A stretch of 64,000 nt of DNA from the NCBI RefSeq assembly GCF_013249065.1, contig NZ_JABRWQ010000002.1:434001-498000 (forward strand), in the 5' to 3' direction. The position numbers and the translations under genes are program-made. Shown here piece after piece: positions 7,966-17,500 of the stretch. The notes beneath the pieces were generated by a model. That model was not told where the DNA came from. It saw only the letters and a list, made by a program, of their open reading frames with translations, and did not search any database. Position 1 is the first letter of the stretch. Every line of letters begins with the position of its first letter. Origin of the DNA: Winogradskyella litoriviva. GTDB lineage: Bacteria; Bacteroidota; Bacteroidia; Flavobacteriales; Flavobacteriaceae.

Positions 7966-9066
7966 ATGAAACTAAGACGTATTTTTATTTTATTTATTCT
8001 AACTTCAACATTCGCTTGTGCGCAAGATAAAAATCCTGTAAACCAAGAAAACAGTTATGAAGTTATTGTAAAAGACCTTATTAATCCTTGGGGCTTTACT
8101 TTTCTTCCAGATGGCACTATGTTAATTACAGAAAAATCTGGCGAGCTAATTCATTATAAAGAGAATAAAAAAACCAAAATTTCTGGTGTTCCAGATATTT
8201 ATCTCCGTGGTCAAGGTGGCTTATTAGACATTGTTTTGCATCCTAATTATAAAGAAAATGGATGGATTTATTTTTCTTATGCCTCATCTGATGATAAAAG
8301 TTCAGGAGGAAATACAACTATCGCAAGAGCAAAACTAAAAGACAATAATTTAATAGACTTAGAGGTTTTGTATAAAGCAATGCCAGATACGTCTAAAGGT
8401 CAACATTTTGGTTCAAGGTTAGTTTTTGATGAAAACAACTATTTATATTTTACAATTGGTGATCGTGGCAATAGAGATGAAAATCCCCAAGACATTACTA
8501 GAGATTGTGGAAAAGTTTACCGTATTAATGATGATGGCACAATCCCTGAAGACAATCCATTTATAAATGAAACAAATGCAAAAACAGCCATATACTCATA
8601 TGGACACAGAAACCCGCAAGGCATGACCCTTCATCCGGATACAAAAAAAGTCTGGACACATGAGCATGGACCCAAAGGAGGTGATGAAATAAATATAATT
8701 GAAGGAGGGAAAAACTATGGTTGGCCAATAATTAGCTATGGTGTTAATTATAGTGGCACAAAATTTACTGAAATTACAGAAAAAGAAGGCATGGAACAGC
8801 CCATTCATTATTGGGATCCATCAATTGCTCCAAGCGGAATGGCGTTTATAAATAGTGATAAATATGGCGACTGGAAAGGATGTTTACTTGTTGGTTCTTT
8901 AAAATTTCAATATTTAAATTTGTGTACTTTAAAAGATAATAAAGTGATAAAAGAAGAGCGTTTACTCAACGGTTTAGGAAGAATTAGAAGTATAAAACAA
9001 GGGCCAGGTGGTTATATTTACGTCGGCGTAGAAAACTTAGGAATAGTAAAATTAAAAAGAAAATGA
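7966..9066 (+). CDS. PQQ-dependent sugar (aldose/sorbosone-type) dehydrogenase
   Basis: This 366-residue exported beta-propeller protein of the glucose/sorbosone dehydrogenase family (soluble PQQ-glucose dehydrogenase, YliI/Asd-like) is predicted to oxidise aldose sugars with pyrroloquinoline quinone. Visible family blocks are NPWGFTFLPDGTMLITEKSG, the Gly-rich GQGGLLDIVLHP, GQHFGSRLVFD, FTIGDRG, YGHRNPQGMTLHP, and WTHEHGPKGGDEIN with KNYGWP. The N-terminus is a hydrophobic signal with a cysteine at residue 18 (STFAC), so it may be a lipoprotein. It overlaps by 4 nt the cytochrome c gene, its likely electron acceptor. No PQQ biosynthesis genes are in the window. Confidence 0.9.
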   Translation: MKLRRIFILFILTSTFACAQDKNPVNQENSYEVIVKDLINPWGFTFLPDGTMLITEKSGELIHYKENKKTKISGVPDIYLRGQGGLLDIVLHPNYKENGWIYFSYASSDDKSSGGNTTIARAKLKDNNLIDLEVLYKAMPDTSKGQHFGSRLVFDENNYLYFTIGDRGNRDENPQDITRDCGKVYRINDDGTIPEDNPFINETNAKTAIYSYGHRNPQGMTLHPDTKKVWTHEHGPKGGDEINIIEGGKNYGWPIISYGVNYSGTKFTEITEKEGMEQPIHYWDPSIAPSGMAFINSDKYGDWKGCLLVGSLKFQYLNLCTLKDNKVIKEERLLNGLGRIRSIKQGPGGYIYVGVENLGIVKLKRK

Positions 9067-9491
9067 AAAAAACAATTATCCTGCTTACCGGATTAATATT
9101 GCTTACATCATGTAATTCAACAAATAAAAAGTCAACTAATATTGCTCAAAACCAAGAGAAATCAACACTTCAAGAGAGTATAAAACGTGGCAAATTAGTG
9201 TATAATGACATGTGCACAACATGTCATCTTCCAGATGGCAAAGGAGTTCCTAAAGTGTTTCCACCTTTAGCAGATTCAGATTACTTAAGGGACAACCAAG
9301 TAAATAGTATAAAGGCCGTAAAATATGGATTATCTGGCGAAATATTAGTAAATAACATTACATACAATAGCATAATGTCACCATTAGGTCTTTCAAATCA
9401 AGAAGTGGCTGATGTTATTAATTATATCAACAATTCTTGGGGAAATAAAATAGACAACGTTGCAACTCCAGAGAAAGTTTCTGAGTTATAG
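9063..9491 (+). CDS. Cytochrome c lipoprotein
   Basis: This 142-residue protein has a lipoprotein signal (LLTSC, acylated Cys17), a disordered linker, and a class I cytochrome c domain. The haem-attachment motif CTTCH spans residues 51-55, and a probable axial methionine is M105 (NSIMSPLG), followed by the usual C-terminal helix (SNQEVADVINYINNSW). It would be anchored in the envelope and carry electrons. The ATGA overlap with the sugar dehydrogenase gene argues that it takes electrons from the reduced PQQ of that enzyme and passes them to the respiratory chain, as in other dehydrogenase-cytochrome pairs; this is inference. Confidence 0.9.
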   Translation: MKKTIILLTGLILLTSCNSTNKKSTNIAQNQEKSTLQESIKRGKLVYNDMCTTCHLPDGKGVPKVFPPLADSDYLRDNQVNSIKAVKYGLSGEILVNNITYNSIMSPLGLSNQEVADVINYINNSWGNKIDNVATPEKVSEL

Positions 9492-9512
9492 ACGTTATAA
9501 TACTTAAATAAT

Positions 9513-9520
9513 TAAATTTG
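9513..9520 (+). promoter_or_regulatory. Predicted -7 box of the udk operon
   Basis: TAAATTTG matches TAnnTTTG and ends 28 nt before the udk ATG. A clear -33 TTTG is not visible. Confidence 0.42.
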
Positions 9521-9548
9521 CAGCACTCAAACTAATCTAGATACAAAT

Positions 9549-10154
9549 ATGCTTATAATTGGAATTGCAGGTGGTACAGGCTGTGGAAAAACAACAGTTG
9601 TTAATACTATTTTACAAGAATTACCAGAAGGACAAGTTGGTGTAATTTCACAAGATTCATACTATAAAGACACAACGCATTTAAGTTTTGAAGAACGTGT
9701 AAAAATAAATTTTGACCATCCAAGATCTATTGACTTTGAATTATTAGAACAACACCTTAAAGATTTAAAGGACGGAAAATCTATAAATCAACCTGTATAT
9801 TCTTTTGTAAAACACAACAGAACTGGAGACATTATTGTTACTAAGCCCAGAAAAGTAATGATTGTAGAGGGTATATTAATCCTTTCACATAAAGAAATAC
9901 GAGAGTTATTTGATATTAAAATATACGTGCATGCAGATTCAGACGAAAGACTAATACGTCGTTTAAAACGAGATATTTCAGAACGAGGTAGAGATATAGA
10001 CGAAGTATTGCTTCGTTATCAAAACACCTTAAAACCAATGCATCAGCAATTTATTGAACCTATGAAGGAATATGCTGATATCATTATACCTAATAATAAA
10101 TACAATACTGTTGCCGTAGACATTGTTAAAACTATAATTAACGAAAGACTGTAA
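9549..10154 (+). CDS. udk: Uridine kinase
   Basis: This 201-residue cytosolic enzyme phosphorylates uridine and cytidine with ATP or GTP in pyrimidine salvage. The N-terminal P-loop GGTGCGKTT (K14) is followed by the family block SQDSYYKDT with its substrate-binding aspartate, NFDHPRSIDFELL, the YSFVKHNR segment, VIVEGILIL, and the lid motif RRLKRDISERGRD. Length and motifs are standard. It begins a run of overlapping genes: its stop shares one base with the start of the FtsB/DivIC-like gene. Alternative assignment as phosphoribulokinase is excluded by length and by the uridine kinase lid. Confidence 0.95.
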   Translation: MLIIGIAGGTGCGKTTVVNTILQELPEGQVGVISQDSYYKDTTHLSFEERVKINFDHPRSIDFELLEQHLKDLKDGKSINQPVYSFVKHNRTGDIIVTKPRKVMIVEGILILSHKEIRELFDIKIYVHADSDERLIRRLKRDISERGRDIDEVLLRYQNTLKPMHQQFIEPMKEYADIIIPNNKYNTVAVDIVKTIINERL

Positions 10155-10480
10155 TGGAAATCTTTAATTCTAAATATCTAAAACCCTTTAAAAACATTTA
10201 CGTTATTGTACTTGTTGTTTTTATGGTTTGGATGTTGTTTTTTGATGCACATTCTTGGTTATTTCACCATGAATTAAACACGGATATTGAAGAATTAGAA
10301 TACCAAAAAGAACACTACAGAAATGAAATGGCTAAAGATGACAAAGCCATTAAAGAGTTAAGTACAGAAGAAGGTATTGAGCGCACTGCACGCGAAAATT
10401 ATTATATGAAGAAGCCAAACGAAGATATCTATATTATTGAATACGAAGATAGTTTAGTGAAACAAAAACAAGATGAGTAA
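10154..10480 (+). CDS. FtsB/DivIC-family septum formation protein
   Basis: This 108-residue, single-pass membrane protein of the septum formation initiator family is expected to work in the FtsL/FtsQ-type division subcomplex. A short cytoplasmic N-terminus precedes one transmembrane helix (about 15-33, IYVIVLVVFMVWMLFFD). Then comes a periplasmic coiled coil (ELEYQKEHYRNEMAKDDKAIKELS) and the family ending EEGIERTARENYYMKKPNEDIYII. It overlaps udk by 1 nt and the mutase small subunit by 8 nt, so it is translated from the same transcript. The exact ortholog (FtsB or DivIC) cannot be decided from sequence. Confidence 0.88.
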   Translation: MEIFNSKYLKPFKNIYVIVLVVFMVWMLFFDAHSWLFHHELNTDIEELEYQKEHYRNEMAKDDKAIKELSTEEGIERTARENYYMKKPNEDIYIIEYEDSLVKQKQDE

Positions 10481-11852
10481 ATCTTTATTTAATGATTTTG
10501 AAGGGTTGTCTTCAAAAGCATGGAAGCAAAAAATACAATTCGATTTAAAAGGTGCTGATTACAACGATTCTCTAATTTGGAAAACCAGTGAAGATATTAA
10601 TGTAAAACCGTTTTATCATGCAGACGAATTTACAAGCTTACCCAATGTTTCTAAAAGTAAGGCAACTGAATGGAAAGTTAGTCAGTCTATAAAAGTTATA
10701 AATGAGAAAGAAGCTAATCTAAAGGCTTTAAATGCTATAGACAGAGGTGCAGAAAATATTCTTTTCAAAATTAAATCTGAAACAATTTCTGTTGAAGACT
10801 TATTTCAAAATATAGATTTCAACAAAACAAGTATTGCTATTAAATGCCAATTTCTTTCCGCGAATTTTATAAACAAAATTTTCTCTTTAACAAAGAGTGA
10901 ATTTGAAAAATCTCAAATCAGTATTCATACCGACATCATTAGTAATTTAGCCAAAACAGGGAATTGGTACTATAACCTCAAAGAAGACCACACAAAATTT
11001 GAAACTATTTTAAAAACAACAAAGCATATAAGCATCGATTTAAGCTTATATCAAAATGCTGGTGCAACAATTGTGCAACAGTTAGCATACAGTTTAGCAC
11101 ATATAAATGAATATCTCAACCACCTAGAAAGTATCCAATTTAATGCCCAAAAGCAATTAAAGGTCACATTTAACATTTCGGTAGGCTCTAATTATTTCTT
11201 CGAAATATCAAAAATAAGAGCCTTACGTCAACTATGGTCTACTTTAGCTTCTGAATATAGCATTAATACAGATTGCCAAATTATTGCTACACCAAGTAAA
11301 CGCAATAAGACCATTTATGATTATAATGTAAATATGTTAAGAACAACAACAGAATGCATGAGTGCCATTCTTGGTGGCGCTAATGTAATTTGTAATATGC
11401 CCTACGATGCTTTGTTTCATAAATCAAATGAATTTGGCGAACGTATTGCAAGAAATCAACTCTTAATTCTAAAAAACGAAAGCTATTTTAATAAAATAAA
11501 CAATCCAGCAGATGGAGCTTATTATATTGAAAGTTTAACCAAACAATTAGCAGAAAAAGCATTACAACTTTTTAAAAATATCGAAGCCAATGGAGGTTTT
11601 CTAAGTCAACTAAAAGAAGGAACAATTCAAAGAAAAATCAAAGAAAGTGCTAATAAAGAACAAGCTGAATTAGACACTAACAACGTCATTCTTTTAGGGA
11701 CAAACAAACACCCAAATACTGCTGACAAAATGAAAAACAACTTAGAAATCAGCCCATTTTTAAAAGTTAAAAGTAGAAAAACTCTAATTGAACCTATTGT
11801 CGAAAAAAGACTATCCGAAGAACTGGAAACCAAAAGATTAAATAACGAATAA
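10473..11852 (+). CDS. mutA: Methylmalonyl-CoA mutase small (beta) subunit
   Basis: This 459-residue partner subunit of adenosylcobalamin-dependent methylmalonyl-CoA mutase contributes to interconversion of succinyl-CoA and methylmalonyl-CoA. It keeps the TIM-barrel mutase domain (AGATIVQQLAYSLAHINEYL, RALRQLWSTLASEY, TTECMSAILGGANVICNMPYD, ERIARNQLLILKNE, NPADGAYYIESLTKQLAEKA). It lacks the C-terminal DxHxxG cobalamin-binding motif, and the protein stops soon after the barrel. That shape is the non-catalytic small subunit of bacterial heterodimers, here shorter than the usual roughly 620 residues and without a B12-like domain. The large subunit gene follows after about 206 nt. Confidence 0.9.
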   Translation: MSKSLFNDFEGLSSKAWKQKIQFDLKGADYNDSLIWKTSEDINVKPFYHADEFTSLPNVSKSKATEWKVSQSIKVINEKEANLKALNAIDRGAENILFKIKSETISVEDLFQNIDFNKTSIAIKCQFLSANFINKIFSLTKSEFEKSQISIHTDIISNLAKTGNWYYNLKEDHTKFETILKTTKHISIDLSLYQNAGATIVQQLAYSLAHINEYLNHLESIQFNAQKQLKVTFNISVGSNYFFEISKIRALRQLWSTLASEYSINTDCQIIATPSKRNKTIYDYNVNMLRTTTECMSAILGGANVICNMPYDALFHKSNEFGERIARNQLLILKNESYFNKINNPADGAYYIESLTKQLAEKALQLFKNIEANGGFLSQLKEGTIQRKIKESANKEQAELDTNNVILLGTNKHPNTADKMKNNLEISPFLKVKSRKTLIEPIVEKRLSEELETKRLNNE

Positions 11853-12058
11853 AATGTTGCATTGAAAAAATCTATAGTTAATATTTTATATACTTTGTAT
11901 CTAATTTAAGACTGTAAAAATTTACTTTTAAAAACAATCACATTTAAGATTAATAGAATTAATAAAAATAAACAATTAACGCTTTACTCAATACAAAAGC
12001 AATAAAGCCAAAACAAAATTAGTACATACTCATTGATTTGTATAAACAAGTTACACTT

Positions 12059-14185
12059 ATGTCAAGAAAAAATCTTCAACATTTAAAACTAAAACAAGAA
12101 GACCAAAATTTAGATTTGGCAGATCAAAAAACGTTTTTAACTGCAGAGAATATAAACGTAAAATCTACCTATTCTAAAAACGACCTTAAAGATTTAGAAC
12201 ATTTAAATTTTGTTGCTGGTATTGCTCCAAATTTACGCGGTCCATACTCAACTATGTACGTTCGCAGACCTTGGACTATAAGACAATATGCAGGTTTTTC
12301 AACAGCAGAAGAAAGTAATGCTTTTTACAGACGTAATTTAGCTGCAGGCCAAAAAGGATTGTCTATAGCTTTTGATTTAGCAACACATAGAGGTTACGAC
12401 TCAGACCACGAACGTGTGGTTGGCGATGTTGGTAAAGCAGGTGTTGCCATTGATACTGTAGAAGACATGAAAGTGCTTTTTGACCAAATTCCGCTAGATA
12501 AAATGTCGGTTTCCATGACTATGAATGGAGCAGTTTTACCAATTCTGGCATTTTACATTGTAGCAGCAGAAGAACAAGGCGTAAAGCCAGCACAACTTGC
12601 AGGAACTATTCAAAATGATATTCTTAAGGAGTTTATGGTAAGAAATACATACATCTATCCGCCTACACCTTCAATGAAAATTATATCTGATATTTTTGAA
12701 TATACGAGCAAAAATATGCCAAAATTCAACAGTATTAGTATTTCTGGTTACCACATGCAAGAAGCAGGTGCCACTTGCGATATTGAATTAGCATACACCT
12801 TAGCTGACGGACTAGAATATATTAGAAAAGGATTAGCGGCAGGTATGGATATTGATACATTTGCTCCTCGCCTGTCTTTCTTTTGGGCTATTGGAATGAA
12901 TCATTTTATGGAAATTGCTAAAATGCGTGCAGCGCGTATGCTATGGGCTAAAATAGTAAAGCCATTTAATCCTAAAAATCAAAAGTCCTTAGCTCTAAGA
13001 ACTCATTGTCAAACTTCGGGTTGGAGCTTAACTGAGCAAGACCCTTTTAACAATGTTGCCAGAACTTGTATTGAAGCATCTGCTGCAGCCTTTGGCGGAA
13101 CCCAAAGTTTACACACTAACGCCTTAGATGAAGCCATAGCCTTACCTACCGATTTCTCTGCACGTATTGCAAGAAATACACAAATTTACTTACAAGAAGA
13201 AACACATATTACAAAAACAGTTGACCCTTGGGCAGGAAGTTATTATATAGAAAAATTAACAGATGATATCGCCAAAAAAGCATGGGAATTAATTGAGGAA
13301 GTTGAAGAATTAGGTGGTATGACCAAAGCTATTGAAGCCGGAATTCCGAAATTACGAATTGAAGAGGCAGCCGCTCGTAAACAAGCACGTATTGACTCTA
13401 ATCAAGATATTATTGTTGGTGTTAACAAATATAAATTAGACCAAGAAGACCCAATCTCAATACTAGAAGTTGATAACCAAACTGTTAGACTACAACAAAT
13501 TGAACGCTTAAAACAGATAAAAGCAACTAGAGATAATGAAGCCGTAGCTTTAGCTCTATCTAAATTAACTGAATCAGCTAAAACATGTGAAGATAATTTA
13601 TTAGCTTTAGCAGTAGATGCGGCAAAAAAACGAGCTACTTTAGGAGAAATAAGCAATGCCTTAGAAGCCGTATACGGAAGACATAAAGCACAAATAAAAA
13701 CATTTTCAGGTGTGTACAGTAAAGAAATGAAGGACGATAAAAGTTTTGAAAAAGCAAGAGCATTGGCTAACAAATTTGCTGAGCAAGATGGTAGAAGACC
13801 GAGAATTATGATTGCAAAAATGGGACAAGACGGACATGATAGAGGCGCAAAAGTTATAGCAACAGGCTATGCAGATGTTGGTTTTGATGTAGATATTGGA
13901 CCTCTTTTTCAAACACCCAAAGAAGCAGCAAAACAAGCTGTAGAAAATGATGTGCACATACTTGGTATTTCTTCACTAGCTGCAGGACATAAAACTTTGG
14001 TTCCGCAAGTTATTAAAGAACTTAAAACTTATGGTCGCGAAGATATTATGGTTATTGTTGGTGGTGTTATCCCAAAACAAGATTATGAGTATTTATTAGA
14101 TGCAGGAGCAACTGCTATATTTGGTCCCGGAACAAAAATTAGCGATGCTGCCATCCAGATTTTAGAGATTTTGATTGATGAATAA
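12059..14185 (+). CDS. mutB: Methylmalonyl-CoA mutase large (alpha) subunit
   Basis: This 708-residue catalytic subunit combines an N-terminal substrate barrel with a C-terminal cobalamin domain. The barrel is visible in [65 protein letters not shown] and [10 protein letters not shown]. The B12-binding motif [20 protein letters not shown] has the base-off histidine of DxHxxG, and GGVIPKQDY follows. It acts in propionate or odd-chain/branched-chain catabolism or in making propionyl units from succinate. I chose the ATG at 12059 because the longer frame begins at a TTG inside the leader. The 206-nt gap after the small subunit shows no B12-box motif. The alpha/beta hydrolase gene overlaps its end. 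Confidence 0.95.
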   Translation: MSRKNLQHLKLKQEDQNLDLADQKTFLTAENINVKSTYSKNDLKDLEHLNFVAGIAPNLRGPYSTMYVRRPWTIRQYAGFSTAEESNAFYRRNLAAGQKGLSIAFDLATHRGYDSDHERVVGDVGKAGVAIDTVEDMKVLFDQIPLDKMSVSMTMNGAVLPILAFYIVAAEEQGVKPAQLAGTIQNDILKEFMVRNTYIYPPTPSMKIISDIFEYTSKNMPKFNSISISGYHMQEAGATCDIELAYTLADGLEYIRKGLAAGMDIDTFAPRLSFFWAIGMNHFMEIAKMRAARMLWAKIVKPFNPKNQKSLALRTHCQTSGWSLTEQDPFNNVARTCIEASAAAFGGTQSLHTNALDEAIALPTDFSARIARNTQIYLQEETHITKTVDPWAGSYYIEKLTDDIAKKAWELIEEVEELGGMTKAIEAGIPKLRIEEAAARKQARIDSNQDIIVGVNKYKLDQEDPISILEVDNQTVRLQQIERLKQIKATRDNEAVALALSKLTESAKTCEDNLLALAVDAAKKRATLGEISNALEAVYGRHKAQIKTFSGVYSKEMKDDKSFEKARALANKFAEQDGRRPRIMIAKMGQDGHDRGAKVIATGYADVGFDVDIGPLFQTPKEAAKQAVENDVHILGISSLAAGHKTLVPQVIKELKTYGREDIMVIVGGVIPKQDYEYLLDAGATAIFGPGTKISDAAIQILEILIDE

Positions 14186-15110
14186 CACTTTTAAAACAAA
14201 AAAAATTAAAATCATAAAAAGAGCCTTTTTAATCTTACTTATTATTGGTCTACTTTTTACCCATTTTTTTGCTCCAAGACTAATCACTGAAATAAGAAAT
14301 CCGGTTGTAAACTTAATAAAACGAAATAAAGTTAAGGACTTCGATATATCTTCAAATATTGACAACAATATTAAAAGAAAAGATTTAAAAATATCTGCTT
14401 TTGATGGTATTACATTATCCGCAAGATTAACTTTTTCAAGTTTAGATTTCAGCAAAGGCACTATTATTTTATTACATGGCATACGTTCTAATAAGGAAGC
14501 TTTTTTCGATTTAAGCACGTATTTAGCTCAAAACGGATTTAATTCCGTAGCATTAGACTCTAGAGCTCACGGACAAAGCCAAGGTCAATTCTGCACATTT
14601 GGAGTTAATGAAAAAAAAGATGTAAAAAGTGTTATTGACTATTTAATAAAAAAAGAAAACTTAACTCACATTGGCATTTGGGGACAATCATTAGGAGGTG
14701 CTATTGGTTTACAAGCTATGGGATTTGATAAACGGATTAAATTTGGAATTATTGAAAGCACATTTTCTGATTTTAAAACTATAGTGAATGATTATTTTCA
14801 ACTTCATGCTGGATTTAGTTTTCAACCTTTTTCAAACTACTTGGTTGAAAGAGCTGGAAGCATTGGTAATTTTGATGTTAACGATGCCAAACCAATTGTG
14901 TATTGCGAAAATATAACACAACCAATCCTTATAGTTCATGGCAATAAGGACAACCGTATAAAGATAGCTTATGGAAAAGAAAATTATTCTAAAATAAAAA
15001 GTGCAAATAAAGAGTTTTTAGAAGTAAACAATGCCAATCATCTCAACGTATGGAAAACGGGAGGCGAAAAATACTTTAATAAAGTTTTATCGTTTCTAAA
15101 CGCACAATAA
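14178..15110 (+). CDS. Membrane-anchored alpha/beta hydrolase
   Basis: This 310-residue serine hydrolase of unknown substrate has an N-terminal basic stretch and one membrane helix (about 13-30, [18 protein letters not shown]). An alpha/beta-hydrolase fold follows: oxyanion region [15 protein letters not shown], the Arg-Ala-His block [11 protein letters not shown], nucleophile elbow [12 protein letters not shown], catalytic aspartate region [12 protein letters not shown], and histidine in NNANHLNVW. It resembles the BEM46/YfhR-like (FrsA-like) hydrolases. The ATG lies 8 nt inside the end of the mutase gene, so it is translationally coupled to it. A role in the same pathway is not proven. Confidence 0.85.
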   Translation: MNNTFKTKKIKIIKRAFLILLIIGLLFTHFFAPRLITEIRNPVVNLIKRNKVKDFDISSNIDNNIKRKDLKISAFDGITLSARLTFSSLDFSKGTIILLHGIRSNKEAFFDLSTYLAQNGFNSVALDSRAHGQSQGQFCTFGVNEKKDVKSVIDYLIKKENLTHIGIWGQSLGGAIGLQAMGFDKRIKFGIIESTFSDFKTIVNDYFQLHAGFSFQPFSNYLVERAGSIGNFDVNDAKPIVYCENITQPILIVHGNKDNRIKIAYGKENYSKIKSANKEFLEVNNANHLNVWKTGGEKYFNKVLSFLNAQ

Positions 15111-15228
15111 ACATATAAAGTTAGGCAAAAACAAAATCTGTATGCTTTAAGTCAATGTTAACAACTTCAATTTTCTAAAGTCGTAAATAATTGTAATTTT
15201 ATCACTTTATATTTAACCAAATCATTTA

Positions 15229-15996
15229 ATGGGTAAAATCATTGCAATAGCAAATCAAAAAGGAGGTGTTGGCAAAACAACAACCTCAGTAAATCTCGCA
15301 GCTTCACTGGGAGTTTTAGAGAAAAAAGTATTACTTATTGATGCCGATCCACAGGCTAATGCAAGCTCTGGTTTAGGCATAGGTGTAGACGCAGTTGAGA
15401 TTGGCTCTTACCAATTAATAGAGCATTCTTCTGAAGCAAAAGAAGCCATTGTTGCTTCTAACGCACCTAACGTAGATGTAATACCTGCTCACATTGACCT
15501 TGTAGCTATTGAAATTGAACTTGTAGACAAGGAAGAACGCGAGTATATGCTAAAAAAAGCTATTCATGGCTTAAAAGCAGATTACGATTATATTTTAATA
15601 GATTGCGCACCTTCATTAGGCTTATTAACGTTAAATGCACTTACTGCAGCAGATTCTGTAATTATCCCTATTCAATGTGAATATTTCGCATTAGAAGGAT
15701 TAGGAAAACTGTTAAATACTATTAAAAGTGTACAAAAAATACATAATGAAGCGTTAGATATAGAAGGTATGCTCTTAACGATGTTTGATTCTCGTTTACG
15801 CTTATCAAATCAAGTTGTTGAAGAAGTACAAAAGCACTTTAGTGATATGGTTTTTGATACTATTATTCAACGAAACGTACGCTTAGGCGAGGCTCCAAGT
15901 TATGGAGAAAGCATTATCAACTATGACGTTAGCAGTAAAGGCGCTGTTAACTATCTGAGCTTAGCAAAAGAGCTTATAAAGAAAAATGAATTATAA
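15229..15996 (+). CDS. parA: Chromosome-partitioning ATPase ParA/Soj
   Basis: This 255-residue ParA-family ATPase drives segregation of ParB-bound chromosome origins. It has the deviant Walker A motif KGGVGKTTT near residue 11, Walker A' (LLIDADPQANASSGLG), Walker B (ILIDCAPSLGLLTLNAL) and the usual C-terminal RNVRLGEAPSYGESI. There is no N-terminal DNA-binding domain, as in chromosomal Soj proteins. Its stop shares one base with the parB start (TAATG). The order parA-parB-DUF5683-dapB-lepB is what I would expect of Flavobacteriaceae chromosomes, so this is chromosomal and not plasmid-borne. Confidence 0.95.
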   Translation: MGKIIAIANQKGGVGKTTTSVNLAASLGVLEKKVLLIDADPQANASSGLGIGVDAVEIGSYQLIEHSSEAKEAIVASNAPNVDVIPAHIDLVAIEIELVDKEEREYMLKKAIHGLKADYDYILIDCAPSLGLLTLNALTAADSVIIPIQCEYFALEGLGKLLNTIKSVQKIHNEALDIEGMLLTMFDSRLRLSNQVVEEVQKHFSDMVFDTIIQRNVRLGEAPSYGESIINYDVSSKGAVNYLSLAKELIKKNEL

Positions 15997-16907
15997 TGGC
16001 GAAAGCAACTAAAAAACAAGCATTAGGAAGAGGCCTTTCTGCGCTATTGAAAGACCCTGAGAATGATATTAACTCAGCAGAAGATAAAAATGCAGACAAA
16101 GTAGTTGGTAATATTGTAGAACTCGATATTAATAGCATTGAGGTTAATCCATTTCAACCAAGAACCAATTTTAACGAAGAAACATTAAGAGAATTAGCAT
16201 CTTCAATTCGCGAGCTTGGTGTTATACAGCCTATAACTGTTAGAAAATTAGCATTTAACAATTACCAACTTGTTTCTGGCGAGCGTCGTTTTAGAGCTTC
16301 AAAATTAATTGGTTTAGAAACTATTCCTGCTTATATAAGAATAGCCAATGACCAAGAATCTTTAGAAATGGCTTTGGTAGAAAATATTCAACGCCAAGAT
16401 TTAGATGCTATAGAAATTGCTCTATCCTACCAAAGATTAATTGATGAAATTAATCTAACCCAAGAAGAAATGAGTGAACGTGTTGGAAAAAAACGTTCTA
16501 CAATCGCTAACTATTTACGATTATTAAAATTAGACCCAATAATTCAAACCGGTATTCGTGATGGATTTATTAGTATGGGTCATGGACGTGCTATGGTTAA
16601 TATTGAAGACCAAGTTGACCAGCTTGAAGTTTATGAAAAAATTATTAGCAACAAATTATCAGTTAGAGCTACAGAACAATTAGTAAAGAATTTAAATAAT
16701 ACACCAGAAACAGCAACAAAATCAGAAGATGGTGTCGTAGAAATCCCAAAACACATTAAAAAAGGTGTTAAGGAATTTTCAGAATATTTTGGGCATAAAA
16801 TTGATGTAAAAGTAGCTAAAAACGGAAGCGGAAAAATAACAATACCATTTCATTCTGAAGAAGATTTTAATCGTATTAAAAAATTAGTTCAACGTGAAAA
16901 TAAATAA
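15996..16907 (+). CDS. parB: ParB/Spo0J chromosome-partitioning protein
   Basis: This 303-residue CTP-dependent DNA clamp loads at parS sites and works with ParA. The N-terminus has the conserved RGLSALL peptide contacting ParA. The ParB/Srx domain follows, with ELASSIRELGVIQPITVR and the GERRFRASKL CTP-binding motif, then ALVENIQRQDL and a helix-turn-helix (TQEEMSERVGKKRSTIANYL). A basic C-terminal dimerisation domain ends the protein. I looked for a parS-like palindrome around TTCACGTGAA in this window and saw none, so the binding sites probably lie elsewhere. It overlaps the DUF5683 gene by 14 nt. Confidence 0.95.
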   Translation: MAKATKKQALGRGLSALLKDPENDINSAEDKNADKVVGNIVELDINSIEVNPFQPRTNFNEETLRELASSIRELGVIQPITVRKLAFNNYQLVSGERRFRASKLIGLETIPAYIRIANDQESLEMALVENIQRQDLDAIEIALSYQRLIDEINLTQEEMSERVGKKRSTIANYLRLLKLDPIIQTGIRDGFISMGHGRAMVNIEDQVDQLEVYEKIISNKLSVRATEQLVKNLNNTPETATKSEDGVVEIPKHIKKGVKEFSEYFGHKIDVKVAKNGSGKITIPFHSEEDFNRIKKLVQRENK

Positions 16908-17499
16908 GCGTTTTTACATCGTTTTATTGGGTTTGTTTTCTATACTATTTTCATATTCGCAAATAGAAACAGATAGCACTAGTATTGCCATTAACGACAA
17001 GGTAATTATTGCCACTGATACAATTATAAAAAAAGAGATTGACCCATTAAGACCTGCAAAAGCGGCATTTTTATCGGCTATACTTCCTGGCTTAGGTCAG
17101 GCTTACAATAAAAAATACTGGAAAATCCCAATTGTTTGGGGAGCCATTACTGGTGGAATTTTAGTATACGACTTTAATACTACACAACTTAATCGCTATA
17201 GAGATGCATACAAAAGACGCTTAGCAGGTTTTAAAGATGACGAATTTTATGGTGATGGTGATACACCAAATATTTCTTCAGATGCATTAGTTAGAGCACA
17301 AGAACAAGCGCGACGGAATAAAGACTTATCACTTTTGGTAACTCTTGGTTTTTATGCATTAAATATACTCGATGCTAATATAGATGCGCATTTACTGCAA
17401 TTTAATGTAGATGAAAACCTAACCTTAAGTCCACATTACCAATACAACGAAATGGAAAATTCTTCAGACTTAGGCCTAACACTTAATTTTAAATTTTAA
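16894..17499 (+). CDS. DUF5683 membrane protein
   Basis: This 201-residue protein starts at GTG (16894), inside the parB end; no ATG alternative exists in a sensible position. A signal peptide (about 1-22, ending FSYSQ) is followed by the DUF5683 core: PLRPAKAAFLSAILPGLGQAYNKKYWKIPIVWGAI with a membrane segment, a polar YRDAYKRRLAG stretch, and a second hydrophobic segment (LSLLVTLGFYALNILDANIDAHL). The C-terminus looks like a terminal beta-strand (LGLTLNFKF). It is a conserved envelope protein of Bacteroidota located between parB and dapB. Its function is unknown. Confidence 0.85.
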   Translation: MKINKRFYIVLLGLFSILFSYSQIETDSTSIAINDKVIIATDTIIKKEIDPLRPAKAAFLSAILPGLGQAYNKKYWKIPIVWGAITGGILVYDFNTTQLNRYRDAYKRRLAGFKDDEFYGDGDTPNISSDALVRAQEQARRNKDLSLLVTLGFYALNILDANIDAHLLQFNVDENLTLSPHYQYNEMENSSDLGLTLNFKF

Positions 17500-17500
17500 T

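Noticed and set aside
11853..12058. A cobalamin riboswitch between the two mutase genes
   Set aside because: The 206-nt gap is AT-rich and lacks a B12-box-like sequence or a GC-containing fold.
13402..13957. Two overlapping minus-strand open frames (123 and 83 codons)
   Set aside because: They are antisense to the cobalamin domain and linker of methylmalonyl-CoA mutase and have no sensible protein features.
15229..16907. A plasmid-type partition locus with parS nearby
   Set aside because: The gene order with dapB and lepB is chromosomal, and I saw no parS-like palindrome around parAB.
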